Below are positions 22,151 to 33,709 of a stretch of DNA of 64,000 nt, in pieces. The stretch comes from Anaspis maculata. Its lineage: Eukaryota > Arthropoda > Insecta > Coleoptera > Scraptiidae. The translations under genes were made by a program, and so were the position numbers. Numbering within the stretch: position 1 is the first letter of the stretch; the number at the start of each line of letters is the position of its first letter. The notes under the pieces were generated by a model. The model did no database searches. It was not told the DNA's origin and saw only the letters and a program-made list of their open reading frames with translations. The stretch is taken from the NCBI GenBank assembly GCA_949128115.1, contig OX421963.1, forward strand, positions 3,844,001 to 3,908,000. Reading direction: 5' to 3'.

Positions 22151-24215
22151 TGCAGGCCGTTGCTGTCATCTTCCATCCATCCTTTGGACTTTTGCTGCTG
22201 GCAATCTAGGTGGGAAAAATTTGCAAGTCGGCAAAAATTCTTGCCGGTCGGCCTACAGGCCGTTGCTGTCACCTTTCCCGAGTACTCCCAGACAATTTTC
22301 GTGCTCCTCGGCCTAAATTCTTGCAGGTCGGGATACAGGCCGTTGCTGTCACCTTCTCCGAGCACTTCCAGACAATTTTCGTGGTCCTCCAGGTCCTTGG
22401 ACTTTTGCTGCTGGCGATCGAAGTGAGAAAAATTTGCAGGTCGGCAAAAATTCTTGCAGGTCGGCATACAGGCCGTTGCTGTCACCTTCTCCGAGCACTC
22501 CCAGACAATTTTCGTGATTCTCCAGGTCCTTGGACGTCTGCTGCTGGCAATCAAAGTGAGAAAATTTTGCAGGTCGGCCTAAATTCTTGCTGGTCGGCAC
22601 ACAGGCCGTTGCTGTCACCTTCTCCGAGCACTTCCAAACAATTTTTGTGGTCCTCCAGGTCCTTGGACTTTTGCTGCTGGCGATCAAAGTGAGAAAGTTT
22701 TGCAGGTCGGCAAAAATTCTTCCAGGTCGGCCTACAGGCCGTTGCTGTCACTTTCCCCGAGCACTCCCAGACAATTTTCGTGGTCCTCCAGGTCCTTGCA
22801 CGTTTGCTGCTGGCGATCAAAGTGAGAAAATTTTGCAGGTCGGCAAAAATTCTTGCAGGTCGGCCTACAGGCCGTTGCTGTCACCTTTCCCGAGCACTCC
22901 CAGAAAATTTTCGTGGTCCTCCAGGTCCTTGAACGTCTGCTGCTGGCAATCAAAGTGAGAAAATTTTGCAGGTCGGCCTAAATTCTTGCAGGTCGGCAAA
23001 AATTCCTGCAGGTCGGCCTACAGGCCGTTGCTGTCACTTTTCCCGAGCACTCCCAGACAATTTTCGTGGTCCTCCAGGTCCTTGGACGTCTGCTGCTGGC
23101 AATCAAAGTGAGAAAATTTTGCAGGTCGGCCTAAATTCTTGCTGGTCGGCACACAGGCCGTTGCTGTCACCTTCTCCGAGCACTTCCAAACAATTTTCGT
23201 GGTCCTCCAGGTCCTTGGACTTTTGCTGCTGGCGATCAAAGTGAGAAAATTTTGCAGGTCGGCAAAAATTCTTGCAGGTCGGCCTACAGGCCGTTGCTGT
23301 CACTTTTCCCGAGCACTCCAGACAATTTTCGTGATACTCCAGGTCCTTGGACGTCTGCTGCTGGCAATCAAAGTGAGAAAATTTTGCAGGTCGGCCTGAA
23401 TTCTTGCAGGTCGGCATACAAGTCATTGCTGTCACCTTCTCCGAACACTTCCAGACAATTTTCGTGGTCCTCCAGGTCCTTGGACTTTTGCTGCTGGCAA
23501 TCAAAGTGAGAAAGTTTTGCAGGTCGGCAAAAATTCTTCCAGGTCGGCCTACAGGCCGTTGCTGTCACTTTCCCCGAGCACTCCCAGACAATTTTCGTGG
23601 TCCTCCAGGTCCTTGCACGTTTGCTGCTGGCGATCAAAGTGAGAAAATTTTGCAGGTCGGCAAAAATTCTTGCAGGTCGGCCTACAGGCCGTTGCTGTCA
23701 CCTTTCCCGAGCACTCCCAGAAAATTTTCGTGGTCCTCCAGGTCCTTGAACGTCTGCTGCTGGCAATCAAAGTGAGAAAATTTTGCAGGTCGGCCTAAAT
23801 TCTTGCAGGTCGGCAAAAATTCCTGCAGGTCGGCCTACAGGCCGTTGCTGTCACTTTTCCCGAGCACTCCCAGACAATTTTCGTGGTCCTCCAGGTCCTT
23901 AGACGTCTGCTGCTGGCAATCAAAGTGAGAAAATTTTGCAGGTCGGCCTAAATTCTTGCAGGTCGGCATACAGGCCGTTGCTGTCACCTTCTCCGAGCAC
24001 TTCTAGACAATTTTCGTAGTCCTCCAGGTCCTTGAACGTCTGCTGCTGGCAATCAAAGTGAGAAAATTTTGCAGGTCGGCAAAAATTCTTGCAGGTCGGC
24101 ATATAGGCCGTTGCTGTCACCTTCCCCGAGGACTTCCAGTCAAATATCGTTGTCCTCCAGGTCCTTGGACGTTTGCTGTCGACGACCAAAATGCGAAATT
24201 TTTGCAGGTCGGCAA
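22151..24215 (+). repeat. 133-bp tandem array, left arm
   Basis: About 15 units. Each unit holds two or three TGCAGGTCGGC motifs, then GGCCGTTGCTGTCAC, CGAGCACT, CAGACAATTTTCGTGGT, CCTCCAGGTCCTTG and TGCTGCTGGC. A block near 22701 recurs at 23518, an 817-bp higher-order repeat. Many frames are open only because the unit lacks stops. Confidence 0.9.
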
Positions 24216-24553
24216 TAGTATATTACATACCGAGACGGGAAATACATCATTACTGCTGAGGGCACAGAGAGCTAGCCCGAAGCAGGAATGATGTATTTAC
24301 CGTCGAGAGTATGTATACTATTTTACTCACAACCATGTACTCAGCTTGCAGGATTACAAGCGGTTATTTTGGTGAAACGTGGTTCAGGAAATACTGATTA
24401 ACACACTTATTGTTTGGTTGGATGCCTATTTTGAAATTTCCCTTCTGTAGCTACCATTTCTTCAATTTCTCGGGAGGTCGGCAATGGGTCACTACCCGAA
24501 CTCCTACTAGGTATGTAATGAATCAATTACCATAGTGGTTGTGAGTAAAATTT
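24216..24553. repeat. Central spacer of FB-like element
   Basis: Not part of the 133-bp array. It contains its own palindromes: AATACATCAT with ATGATGTATT (about 24240-24300) inside ATTACATAC/GTATGTATACT, and TTTTACTCACAACCATG near 24325 mirrored by TGGTTGTGAGTAAAATTTT near 24536. Confidence 0.65.
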
Positions 24554-27480
24554 TTTGCCAGCTTGCAAAATTTCCTCATTTTGATCGCCAGCAGCAAACG
24601 TCCAAGGACCTGGAGGACCACGAAAATTGTCTGGAAGTGCTCGGAGAAGATGACAGCAACGGCCCGTATGCCGACCTGCAAGAATTTAGGCCGACCTGCA
24701 AAATTTTCCCATTTTGATCGCCAACAGCAAACGTCCAAGGACCTGGAGGACCACAAAAATTGTCTGGAAGTGCTCGGAGAAGGTAACAGCAACGGCCCGT
24801 ATGCCGACCTGCAAGAATTTAGGCCGACCTGCAAAATTTTCTCACATTGATGGCCAACAGCAGACGTCCAAGGACCTGGAGGACCAGGAAAATTGTCTGG
24901 AAGTGCTCGGAGAAGGTGACAGCAACGGCCTGTAGGCCGACCTGCAAGAAGTTTTGCCGACCTGCAAAATTTTCCCACTTTGATTGCCAGCAGCAAACGT
25001 CCAAGGACCTGGAGGACCACGAAAATTGTCTGGAAGTGCTTGGAGAAGATGACAGCAACGGCCCGTATGCCGACCTGCAAGAATTTAGGCCGACCTGCAA
25101 AATTTTCCCATTTTGATCGCCAACAGCAAACGTCCAAGGACCTGGAGGACCACGAAAATTGTCTGGAAGTGCTCGGAGAAGGTAACAGCAACGGCCCGTA
25201 TGCCGACCTGCAAGAATTTAGGCCGACCTGCAAAATTTTCTCACATTGATGGCCAACAGCAGACGTCCAAGGACCTGGAGGACCAGGAAAATTGTCTGGA
25301 AGTGCTCGGAGAAGGTGACAGCAACGGCCTGTAGGCCGACCTGCAAGAAGTTTTGCCGACCTGCAAAATTTTCCCACTTTGATTGCCAGCAGCAAAAGTC
25401 CAAGGACCTGGATGACCACGAAAATTGTCTGGAAGTGCTCGAAGAAGGTAACAGCAACGGCCCGTATGCCGACCTGCAAGAATTTAGGCCGACCTGCAAA
25501 ATTTTCTCACATTGATGGCCAACAGCAGACGTCCAAGGACCTGGAGGACCAGAAAAATTGTCTGGAAGTGCTCGGAGAAGGTGACAGCAACGGCCTGTAG
25601 GCCGACCTGCAAGAAGTTTTGCCGACCTGCAAAATTTTCCCACTTTGATTGCCAGCAGCAAAAGTCCAAGGACCTGGATGACCACGAAAATTGTCTGGAA
25701 GTGCTCGAAGAAGGTAACAGCAACGGCCCGTATGCCGACCTGCAAGAGTTTAGGCCGACCTGCAAAATTTCCCCACTTTGATTGCCAGCAGCAAAAATCC
25801 AAGGACCTGGAGGACCACGAAAATTGTCTGGAAGTGCTCGGAGAAGGTAACAGCAACGGCCCGTATGCCGACCTGCAAGAATTTAGGCCGACCTGCAAAA
25901 TTTTCTCACTTTGATCGCCAGCAGCAGACGTCCAAGGACCTGGAGGACCACGAAAATTGTCTGGGAGTGCTCGGAGAAGGTGACAGCAACGGCCTGTAGG
26001 CCGACCTGCAAGAATTTCTGCCGACCTGCAAAAATTTTCCACTTTGATTGCCAGCAGCAAAAGTCCAAGGACCTGGAGGACCACGAAAATTGTCTGGGAG
26101 TGGTCGGGGAAGGTGACAGCAACGGCCTGTATACCGACCTGCAAGAATTTCTGCCGACCTGCAAAATTTTTCCACTTTGATTGCCAGCAGCAAATGTCCA
26201 AGGACCTGGAGGACCACGAAAATTGTCTGGAAGTGCTCGGAGAAGGTAACAGCAACGGCCCGTATGCCGACCTGCAAGAATTTAGGCCGACCTGCAAAAT
26301 TTTCCCATTTTGATCGCCAACAGCAAACGTCCAAGGACCTGGAGGACCACGAAAATTATCTGGAAGTGCTCGGAGAAGGTAACAGCAATGGCCTGTAGGC
26401 CGACCTGCAAGAATTTCTGCCGACCTGCAAAATTTTCCCACTTTGATTGCCAGCAGCAAAAGTCCAAGGACCTGGAGGACCACGAAAATTGTCTGAGAGT
26501 GGTCGGGGAAGGTGACAGCAACGGCCTGTATACCGACCTGCAAGAATTTCTGCCGACCTGCAAAATTTTTCCACTTTGATTGCCAGCAGCAAATGTCCAA
26601 GGACCTGGAGGACCACGAAAATTGTCTGGAAGTGCTCGGAGAAGGTAACAGCAACGGCCCGTATGCCGACCTGCAAGAATTTAGGCCGACCTGCAAAATT
26701 TTCCCATTTTGATCGCCAACAGCAAACGTCCAAGGACCTGGAGGACCACGAAAATTATCTGGAAGTGCTCGGAGAAGGTAACAGCAACGGCCCGTATGCC
26801 GACCTGCAAGAATTTAGGCCGACCTGCAAAATTTTCCCATTTTGATCGCCAACAGCAAACGTCCAAGGACCTGGAGGACCACGAAAATTATCTGGAAGTG
26901 CTCGGAGAAGGTAACAGCAATGGCCTGTAGGCCGACCTGCAAGAATTTCTGCCGACCTGCAAAATTTTCCCACTTTGATTGCCAGCAGCAAAAGTCCAAG
27001 GACCTGGAGGACCACGAAAATTGTCTGAGAGTGGTCGGGGAAGGCGACAGCAACGGCCTGTGTACCGACCTGCAAGAATTTCTGCCGACCTGCAAAATTT
27101 TCCCATTTTGATCGCCAACAGCAAACGTCCAAGGACCTGGAGGACCACGAAAATTGTCTGGAAGTGCTCGGAGAAGGTAACAGCAACGGCCTGTATGCCG
27201 ACCTGCAAGAATTTAGGCCGACCTGCAAAATTTTCTCACATTGATCGCCAGCAGCAAAAGTCCAGGGACCTGGAGGACCACGAAAATTGTCTGGAAGCGC
27301 TCGGAGAAGGTGACAGCCACGGCCCGTATGCCGACCTGCAAAAATTTAGGCTGACCTGCAAAATTTTCTCACTTGGATGGCCAGCAGCAAAATTTCAAGG
27401 ACCTGGATGAGGACCACGAAAATTGTCTGGAAGTGCTCGGAGAAGGTGACAGCATCGGCCTGTATGCCGACCTGCAAGTA
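24554..27480 (-). repeat. 133-bp tandem array, right arm
   Basis: About 22 units of the same sequence in opposite orientation, for example GAATTTAGGCCGACC at 24682 and 24815. Three-unit blocks of 399 bp are duplicated (24706 to 25105 and 26299 to 26698). Because 399 is a multiple of three, a 492-codon frame (25218-26696) stays open on the minus strand; I regard it as a by-product. Confidence 0.9.
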
Positions 27481-27596
27481 TTTTTTTGCCGACGTAGAAG
27501 GCATATGAGTGGGTAGGTATGTGTTCCACAAGGCAAGTGAATGGGGTATAGATACGATTTCTGCTGACCTGCAAAATCGGCTGACCTGCATTTTAG

Positions 27597-28612
27597 TGAC
27601 ACCCACCACGTAGAACATAAGGAGAGTTCAAATTTCAAAAACGCTCAATGTCCATCCCTACACGAACGTTCCTTTGTGTAGTCTCGATGGTGTTACATGG
27701 TTATTACCTCAGCTTCTTTCAATAAAATACAAAAACACAAAATCGCTGTTTGTTTACTTTGTTTGCGGAACAGCTAACAGATGTTTGCGGAAGTGGCCCG
27801 CCCGTGTCTCCCTCTGCTTGTGAGTAGAGGTATGATATCACTACAGATCCCTATCTTCCCGTCTCAAAGCTTCGACTTAGTTCGCGAGAAAAGCTTTGAT
27901 GTCGCTTTATCCCGGCACGTTGTTTTATTGCGGGGGGACGTCTGCTCTACCTTTACTCTCGTCTCGTTCAAGCCTATCCCGTGAGCACTCTAGTTATAGT
28001 ACTCTATGGTTCGCCCGTTATTTATGATGAGCGCTGATGCTCAGATTTTACTCAGGTAGTCAAGGGTTCTCAACTCTCCTTGCATAGGTTCAAGTTTCTC
28101 TCAGCTTAGATTGCTCGGGCGCCACCCTACTGACCGCAGGGAAAGTAAACTCGCATATAGTTTAACAAGTATATTGAACACACAATTAATTTACGTACAA
28201 AAGGGTTTCACACAAAATGACAATGATTGTTACACAAATATTTACAGCAATTGTTACACAAATAATTACAGCCAAGAGATGGGAATAACAAAAACCTATC
28301 CCGCAAAGGATCCTACCACAAAGCACGTGACGCGAGGGGAGGGTGTGACGTAGTACAGAGCGCAGTTCGGAGGGGAGTTTGATAATGATGCGGTGCGACG
28401 TGTGCAGCGTGCACCTGACTACCTTTCTCTCAAATTTACCCCCTCATTCACACAGACTGTGCTGGCAAGATCCGGCCAGGACACTACCGGAGCTTTGTGT
28501 CCACGACCAGCCGATCTCCCAGCAACAATCGTAACTACTCACGCAATAACCCGGCCTGGACACGCCGGATCCACGACCTGCCGGTCACTCGGAGTAGCTC
28601 TGCTCATACAGT
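27597..28612. other. Gene-poor segment, possible LTR-element remnant
   Basis: No coding sequence recognised. On the minus strand TGGCGCCCGAGCAA (about 28104-28117) resembles a tRNA-Lys primer-binding site preceded by a possible LTR end (TCA near 28131). No paired LTR was found, so this is tentative. Confidence 0.3.
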
Positions 28613-28830
28613 CATCCACGACTAAACTTGCTCCAGGACACGGGGTATCCCCGAACGCCAGTAGCCAGGACAGACCTGATTCACACAGTCTATCCACGAC
28701 TAGACTTGCTCCAGGACACGGGGTATCCCACGAACGCCAGTAGCCAGGACAGACCTCATTCACACAGTCATCCACGACTAGACTTGCTCCAGGACACGGA
28801 GTATCCACGAACGCCAGTAGCCAGGACAGA
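28613..28830 (+). repeat. 78-bp tandem repeat, three copies
   Basis: CTCCAGGACACGG occurs at 28631, 28709 and 28787, always 78 bp apart, with surrounding ATCCACGACTA, GAACGCCAGTAGCCAGGACA and ATTCACACAGTC conserved. Confidence 0.85.
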
Positions 28831-29086
28831 CAACACATTCATACTCCCCAGTCAGGTGCACACCAGCGAATCTTGAAGAAAAGACTCAGTGAACACCGTG
28901 GACATGGAGTTGGTACCTAGGTACAACGTTTGGAGATGTTAATCGTCATCTGGCTGACAGACAACACATTCATACTCCCCAGTCAGGTGCACACCAGCGA
29001 ATCTTGAAGAAAAGACTCAGTGAACACCGTGGACATGGAGTTGGTACCTAGGTACAACGTTTGGAGATGTTAATCGTCATCTGGCT
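28825..29086 (+). repeat. Exact 131-bp tandem duplication
   Basis: Two adjacent copies, 28825-28955 and 28956-29086, each starting GACAGACAACACATTC and ending CATCTGGCT. I see no difference between them. Confidence 0.9.
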
Positions 29087-29728
29087 TCCCCACGACCTTT
29101 TGAGAGCGGTTATGTCCAATGAAGGACATGGTTGTTCTGCTTTGGAAGTGTTCGTCCAGTTGATTGCAACAACACTCCAACGAGTCAGTAGAATGACTGG
29201 TACCTATTACCGGAATCGGCCGAAGCCATGGAACAAGGAATGGGAAAGGTTATGGGAACAGTATGGATGGGAACTGTTGGAGATGCCACGCATCAAAAAT
29301 GTCTTTACGCGTGATGGCGAGGCTGGTAATTGTAGGCAAGAGCGCCTGCGCCACCTGTAAATGATTCGTTGAACGGTACTAAAACTCTCTTACGCTGAGC
29401 CGCGGGGTCAGCCGTAGTAGGTTGGAGAGCGCGCGCCCATCTCGTGGCGGAACGCGGAACTAGTCGCGCGCTTGCTCTGTGCTCTCTGTGGCGCGTTTAA
29501 TCGCCGTTTTGGGGCGGTTTATCACAAACTGTGATCCAATAATACAAAAAGTTGAAGTATTTCACTTATGACGTAAACTACATCTAAGATTTGATATTAT
29601 TTGAGTAAGGGATCTGGTACGATTTTGTTTTAACTTGATTTCAGTTCCCCTAATGTTCGGTTACAAAGATCCGAAGCCGGTTTTTGGTGTCATTTCCATG
29701 AAACTTATTCAACGTTCAGGCGCACTGT
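29087..29728. other. Unassigned segment
   Basis: A 99-codon frame (29061-29360) starts inside the 131-bp duplication and shows no domain I know. The GC-rich stretch 29420-29510 (GCGCGC runs) stands out from the A/T-rich surroundings; no gene assigned. Confidence 0.35.
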
Positions 29729-30128
29729 GCGTATGCTTTCGATTGCACTAGAACTTCGCAACATGTAACGCTGCAATTGAACGATCTAGATCTAGAAGGA
29801 CCACGTGTGCTCTACTGCTCTCGAATGCAGGCGAGGCTCGCTATTTGATGCTAGTTAATTTTACTGGATAGGCAGCAATCAGATTTCGCAGAGTTGGGTC
29901 AAATTTTGTAGTGGTAAAAATCTGAAAATACGGTTACAGGTGGTCATACAGGGTTAGCTATTTTTGCCAGCGTTAAGGTGGCTTTAATCCTTATAGCGAC
30001 GGAACAATATATCAGGTAGAACCTTTGCCTCGAGCTTTGCTACTTATTGGTCTATTGAAATTCTAGGATTGAAGGTGAGGTTGATTTGCATTGTTCTCGA
30101 GGTACTTCCAAGAAGTCGCAACGAAATA

Positions 30129-31180
30129 CAGGGTGGTCCTCGTTTCATGTCATTAAATTAAAGGATTAATAGAACATGAAAAATGAAAGGGACTTTCCTC
30201 AGAAAACATATTTGAGAAATGCCTAATAACAGAGATACAGGCCTTCAAAGTTAAAAATAAATAATCATTTTTCCGCATAACTTTTGAACTGTTCAACCGA
30301 TTTCATTCAAAATAGAACCAAAGGTTTACTGAAGTTATCCCCTGTCGAACAATCATAACAAGTTCCATAAAAAAGTTTCAGGGGCATAGACATTAGGGGG
30401 TGACCCTACTTTCCCCCCCTATTTTTCACCCCCCTAGTTATTTTTGGAAACTGTTTATAATTTTGAATTCTATGTTCAATTTAGAAAAAAAAGTCACTCT
30501 TGCAATTGCTCTTGCAATTTTGATTAGAGGCTTCGTTTAGGAGATATTCGAGTTTGAAACTTTGGAAAACATCCCGAAATCGCCACTTTCCAGAACCCAA
30601 ATAGTTTTTTTCCTGAAAATTTCCCGTGTTTTGGGAAAAATGGTGGTTTATCAACTTAGAAACTCTAGAAAACCTATTTCAGCTGAGAAATCATGGGTTT
30701 CTTTGAATTTTAATTTTTAGACCTTTGAAAGTGGCGATTTCGGGATGTTTCCCAAAGTTTCAAACCCAAATATCTCCTAAACGAAGCCTCTAATCAAAAT
30801 TTTCCAACAGTGATTTTTTCTTCATAATTGAACGTAGAATTCAAAATTATAAACAGTTTCCAAAACTAACTAGGGGGGTAAAAAATAGGGGGGGAAAAGT
30901 AGGGTCACCCCCTAATGTCCAAGCCCCTGAAACTTTTTTATTGAACATGTTATGATTGTTCGACAGGGGATAATTTCAGTGAACCTTTGGTTCTATTTAT
31001 AATCAAATCGGTTGAAAGGTTCAAAAGTTATGCGAAAAAAACGATTATTTATTTCCAACTTTGAAGGGCTGTATCTCTGTTATTAAGCATTTCTCAAATA
31101 TGTTTTCTGGAGAAAGTCCCCTTTATTTTTCATTCTCTATCGATCATGAAATTTAATGACATAAAAGTCGGACCATCCTG
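30129..31180. mobile_element. Palindromic MITE inserted at TA
   Basis: 1052 bp, beginning CAGGGTGGTCCTCG and ending CGGACCATCCTG, nearly palindromic throughout (for example AGTAGGGTCACCCCCTAATG in both orientations). The opposite arm of family A (about 33315) and copy 1 (about 1420) show the uninterrupted site, AAATATAATCACTT, so the insertion duplicated TA (30127-30128 and 31181-31182), as mariner-type elements do. No transposase. Confidence 0.85.
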
Positions 31181-31453
31181 TATAATCACTTGGGTCCAAT
31201 TACGAATACAAAAGAGAAATGGTCCAATTGCAGCGTTAGTGTCGAATTGCCCTACCTGACAAAAGCTGGTATTCGATCCGAAGCTTTCACGTTCCGATTC
31301 GAACCGAAACGGGTGGTGGGGGAAACAGGCCTTTATACAAAGATAAAAGAAGGAACGTGCTTGCTACTCGCTCATTCTGAACTGAACCAGCGACGGAAGA
31401 TAAAGTGTCTGCTACCGAGTGAATACCGAAAACGAGCGAACAACGATCCTGTC

Positions 31454-31885
31454 ATGGCTTGGCTTAAGAATATTTTTGGTGTTAGAGATTCAAAATCTTC
31501 GGACAAACCTACCGTAGTCTTCAGCCAGAGGAGAATCGACGACTCGGGACTAGAATGGACTTTTGTGGAGGAAGGTGACGAGTGGGTTGTGATCGAAACC
31601 AATATTTCCACTGAAGTGATAATCGAGACCGAGTCGGAGAAAGATGATAATAAAATCTCTGAACCAGAAGAAAACCAAGAAGACATGGACCCGAACGAAG
31701 AAAAGTGGGAAGACGACCTACCTGATGACGACGACGAATTCGCATTCAGGATTTTCAAGTTGGACGTCGAAAAAACATCTACACCGAAGAAGTCCTACAA
31801 GGAGGATCCCTGGACTAGCTGGAACGAGTGGAAGAAGCGGCCCTCCTCTTTCTTCACACCGAGTCACAACGAGGAGAGCAATTGA
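31454..31885 (+). CDS. Family A acidic protein, copy 3 (left arm)
   Basis: 143 residues from the shared MAWLKNIFG start. It differs from copy 1 by scattered substitutions, with one extra Asp in the ETESEKDDNK stretch. The same frame is open upstream to 31190, which would give 231 residues with VELPYLTKAGIRSEAFTFRF; that longer version also exists in copy 4 but not in copies 1 and 2. After the stop come GTAGGACT, a possible splice donor, and AATAAA at about 31965. Three of four copies keep the frame, which hints at selection or recent spread. Confidence 0.6.
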   Translation: MAWLKNIFGVRDSKSSDKPTVVFSQRRIDDSGLEWTFVEEGDEWVVIETNISTEVIIETESEKDDNKISEPEENQEDMDPNEEKWEDDLPDDDDEFAFRIFKLDVEKTSTPKKSYKEDPWTSWNEWKKRPSSFFTPSHNEESN

Positions 31886-32039
31886 AAAACTTCAATTGCA
31901 AACAGAAGGTAGGACTTTTTGAAATATTTCTTTGGTTCTATCGGAAAAAACTTATACATATTAATAAAATTGACTATGCCTGAATTTTGTATTTCCATTT
32001 TGACTCTCGAACTCCTTTCCTGAACCAACTCGCCGACAG

Positions 32040-32480
32040 GACAACTTGCCGAAACCCGCGTTACATGACCGACAGGACGATTAACCGACACTATACAGGA
32101 CGTTTGACCGACAACATACAGGACGTTTGACTGACAGTATACAGGACGTTTGACCTACTCGATACAAAACGATACATTGACACGCCACAGGACGATTTTC
32201 TGGCTGCTAACTGGTCGAAAGATACATTAACTTGTCGGTGGAGTTGATTTTGTTCTTGTGGCAACCAAACAACAAGTTAATGTATCTTAAGACCAGTTAT
32301 CATGCTAGTAAATCGTACTGTGGCGTGTCAATGTACCGTTTTGTATCGGGTAGGTCAAACGTCCTGTATACTGTCAGTCAAACGTCCTGTATGTTGTCTG
32401 TCGAACGTCCTGTATAGTGTCGGTTAATCGTCCTGTCGTCAGTTTAGTTGATCGTCCTGTCCTGTCGGTCATGTAACGCG
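32040..32480. repeat. CAGGACG/CGTCCTG repeat block at palindrome centre
   Basis: Motifs such as TACAGGACGTTTGAC occur every 25-26 bp in 32085-32160 and in reverse orientation in 32350-32460, with a unique centre (AACTTGTCGGTGGAGTTG to AACAAGTTAATG) whose own ends pair. The same block lies at 196-560 and 6010-6290. Confidence 0.8.
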
Positions 32481-32621
32481 GATTTCGGCAAGTTGTCCTG
32501 TCGGCGAGTTGGTTCAAAATACTAAATTTCGGCATAGTCAAATTTATTAATAAAAGTATTTTTCAAAAGAACAGAAGAATTATTTTGAAAAATCTTACCT
32601 TCTGTTTGCAATTGATGTTTT

Positions 32622-33050
32622 TCAATTGCTCTCCTCGTTGCGGCTCGGGGTGAAGAAAGAAGGTAGCTGCTTCTTCCACTCGCTCCAGCTAGTCCAGGGA
32701 TCCTCCTTGTAGGACTTCTTCGGTGTAGATGTCCTTTCGACGTCCAACTTGAAAATCCTGAATGCGAACTCGTCGTCGTCATCCGGTAAGTCGTCTTCCC
32801 ACTTCTCTTCGTTCGGGTCCATGTCTTCTTGGTTTTCTTCTGCTTCAGAGATTTTATCATCCTCCTCCGACTCGGTCTCGATTATCACTTCAGTGGAAAT
32901 ATTGGTTTCGACCACAACCCACTCGTCACCTTCCTCCACAAAAGTCCATTCTATTCCCGAGTCGTCGATTCTTCTCTGGCTGAAGACCTCGGTAGGTTTG
33001 TCCGAAGATTTTGAATCTCTAACACCAAAAATATTCTTAAGCCAAGCCAT
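32622..33050 (-). CDS. Family A acidic protein, copy 4 (right arm)
   Basis: 142 residues, starting at the same Met and converging on copy 3. It has the Trp motifs (IEWTFVEE and DEWVVVE), the acidic middle and WTSWSEWKKQLPSFF. The frame is open upstream to 33281, giving a possible 219-residue form. Alternative: the upstream part is 5' leader. Confidence 0.6.
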   Translation of the reverse strand: MAWLKNIFGVRDSKSSDKPTEVFSQRRIDDSGIEWTFVEEGDEWVVVETNISTEVIIETESEEDDKISEAEENQEDMDPNEEKWEDDLPDDDDEFAFRIFKLDVERTSTPKKSYKEDPWTSWSEWKKQLPSFFTPSRNEESN

Positions 33051-33709
33051 GACAGGATCGTTGTTCGCTCGTTTTCGGTTTTCACTCGGTAGCAGACACT
33101 TTATCTCCCGTCGCTGGTTCAGTTCAGAATGAGCGAGTAGCAAGCACGTACCTTCTTTTATCTTTGTATAAAGGCCTGTTTCCCCCACCACCCGTTTCGG
33201 TTCGAATCGGAACGTGAAAGCTTCGGATCGAATACCAGCTTTTGTCAGGTAGGGCAATTCGACACGCTGCAATTCGACCATTTCTCTTTTGTATTCGTAA
33301 GTGGACCCAAGTGATTATATTTAGTTGCGACTTCTTGGAAGTACCTCGAGAACAATGCAAATCAACCTCACCTTCAATCCTAGAATTTCAATAGCCCAAG
33401 AGGCAAAAATTCTACCTGATAATGTTCCGTGGCTATAAGGATTAAAGCCACCTTAACGCTGGCAAAAATAGCTAACCCTGTATCCTGTATGACCACCTGT
33501 AACCATACTTTTAGATTTTTACCACTATAAAATATGACTCAACTCTGCGAAATCTGATTGCTGCCTATCCAATAAAATCAACTAGCATCAGATGACGAGC
33601 CTCGCCTGCATTCGAGAGCAGTAGAGCACACGTGGTCCTTCTAGATCTAGATCGTTCAATTGCAGCGTTACGTGTTGCGAAGTTCTAGTGCAATCGAAAG
33701 CATACGCGT

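Larger units (their letters stand above)
22032..27596. mobile_element. FB-like element with 133-bp tandem-repeat arms
   Basis: A 5.6-kb inverted structure. The outermost 110-130 bp are mirror copies (CTAAAATGCAGGTCAGCC at the left, its complement near 27580), including AGGCATATGAG and TTCCACAAGGCAAGTGAA. Inside, each arm is a long head-to-tail array of a 133-bp unit, and the two arms point in opposite directions around a centre of about 340 bp. Tandem-repeat inverted arms are the hallmark of Drosophila Foldback elements; relationship by descent is not shown. No transposase is encoded, so it would be non-autonomous. Flanking duplication not identified. Confidence 0.75.
29729..33709. mobile_element. 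Family A palindromic element, both arms present
   Basis: A 4-kb inverted structure, bounded by GCGTATGC (29729) and GCATACGC (33709). The left arm equals the right arm reversed once the nested MITE (30129-31180) is ignored. Each arm carries the acidic-protein gene, both pointing to the centre, and a block of CAGGACG repeats; the symmetry centre is near 32255. The segment from about 32200 onward is shared with 300-2340. No target duplication or transposase seen; the class is unknown. Confidence 0.75.

Noticed and set aside
22349..22687. Dozens of 60-490 codon frames in 22-27.5 kb
   Set aside because: They repeat every 133 bp in all frames and both strands; explained by the stop-poor satellite unit.
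22032..27596. CRISPR array
   Set aside because: Units are 133 bp without unique spacers, in eukaryotic DNA, and arranged as inverted arms.
29061..29360. 99-codon frame
   Set aside because: Starts inside a recent 131-bp duplication and shows no known domain or splice context.
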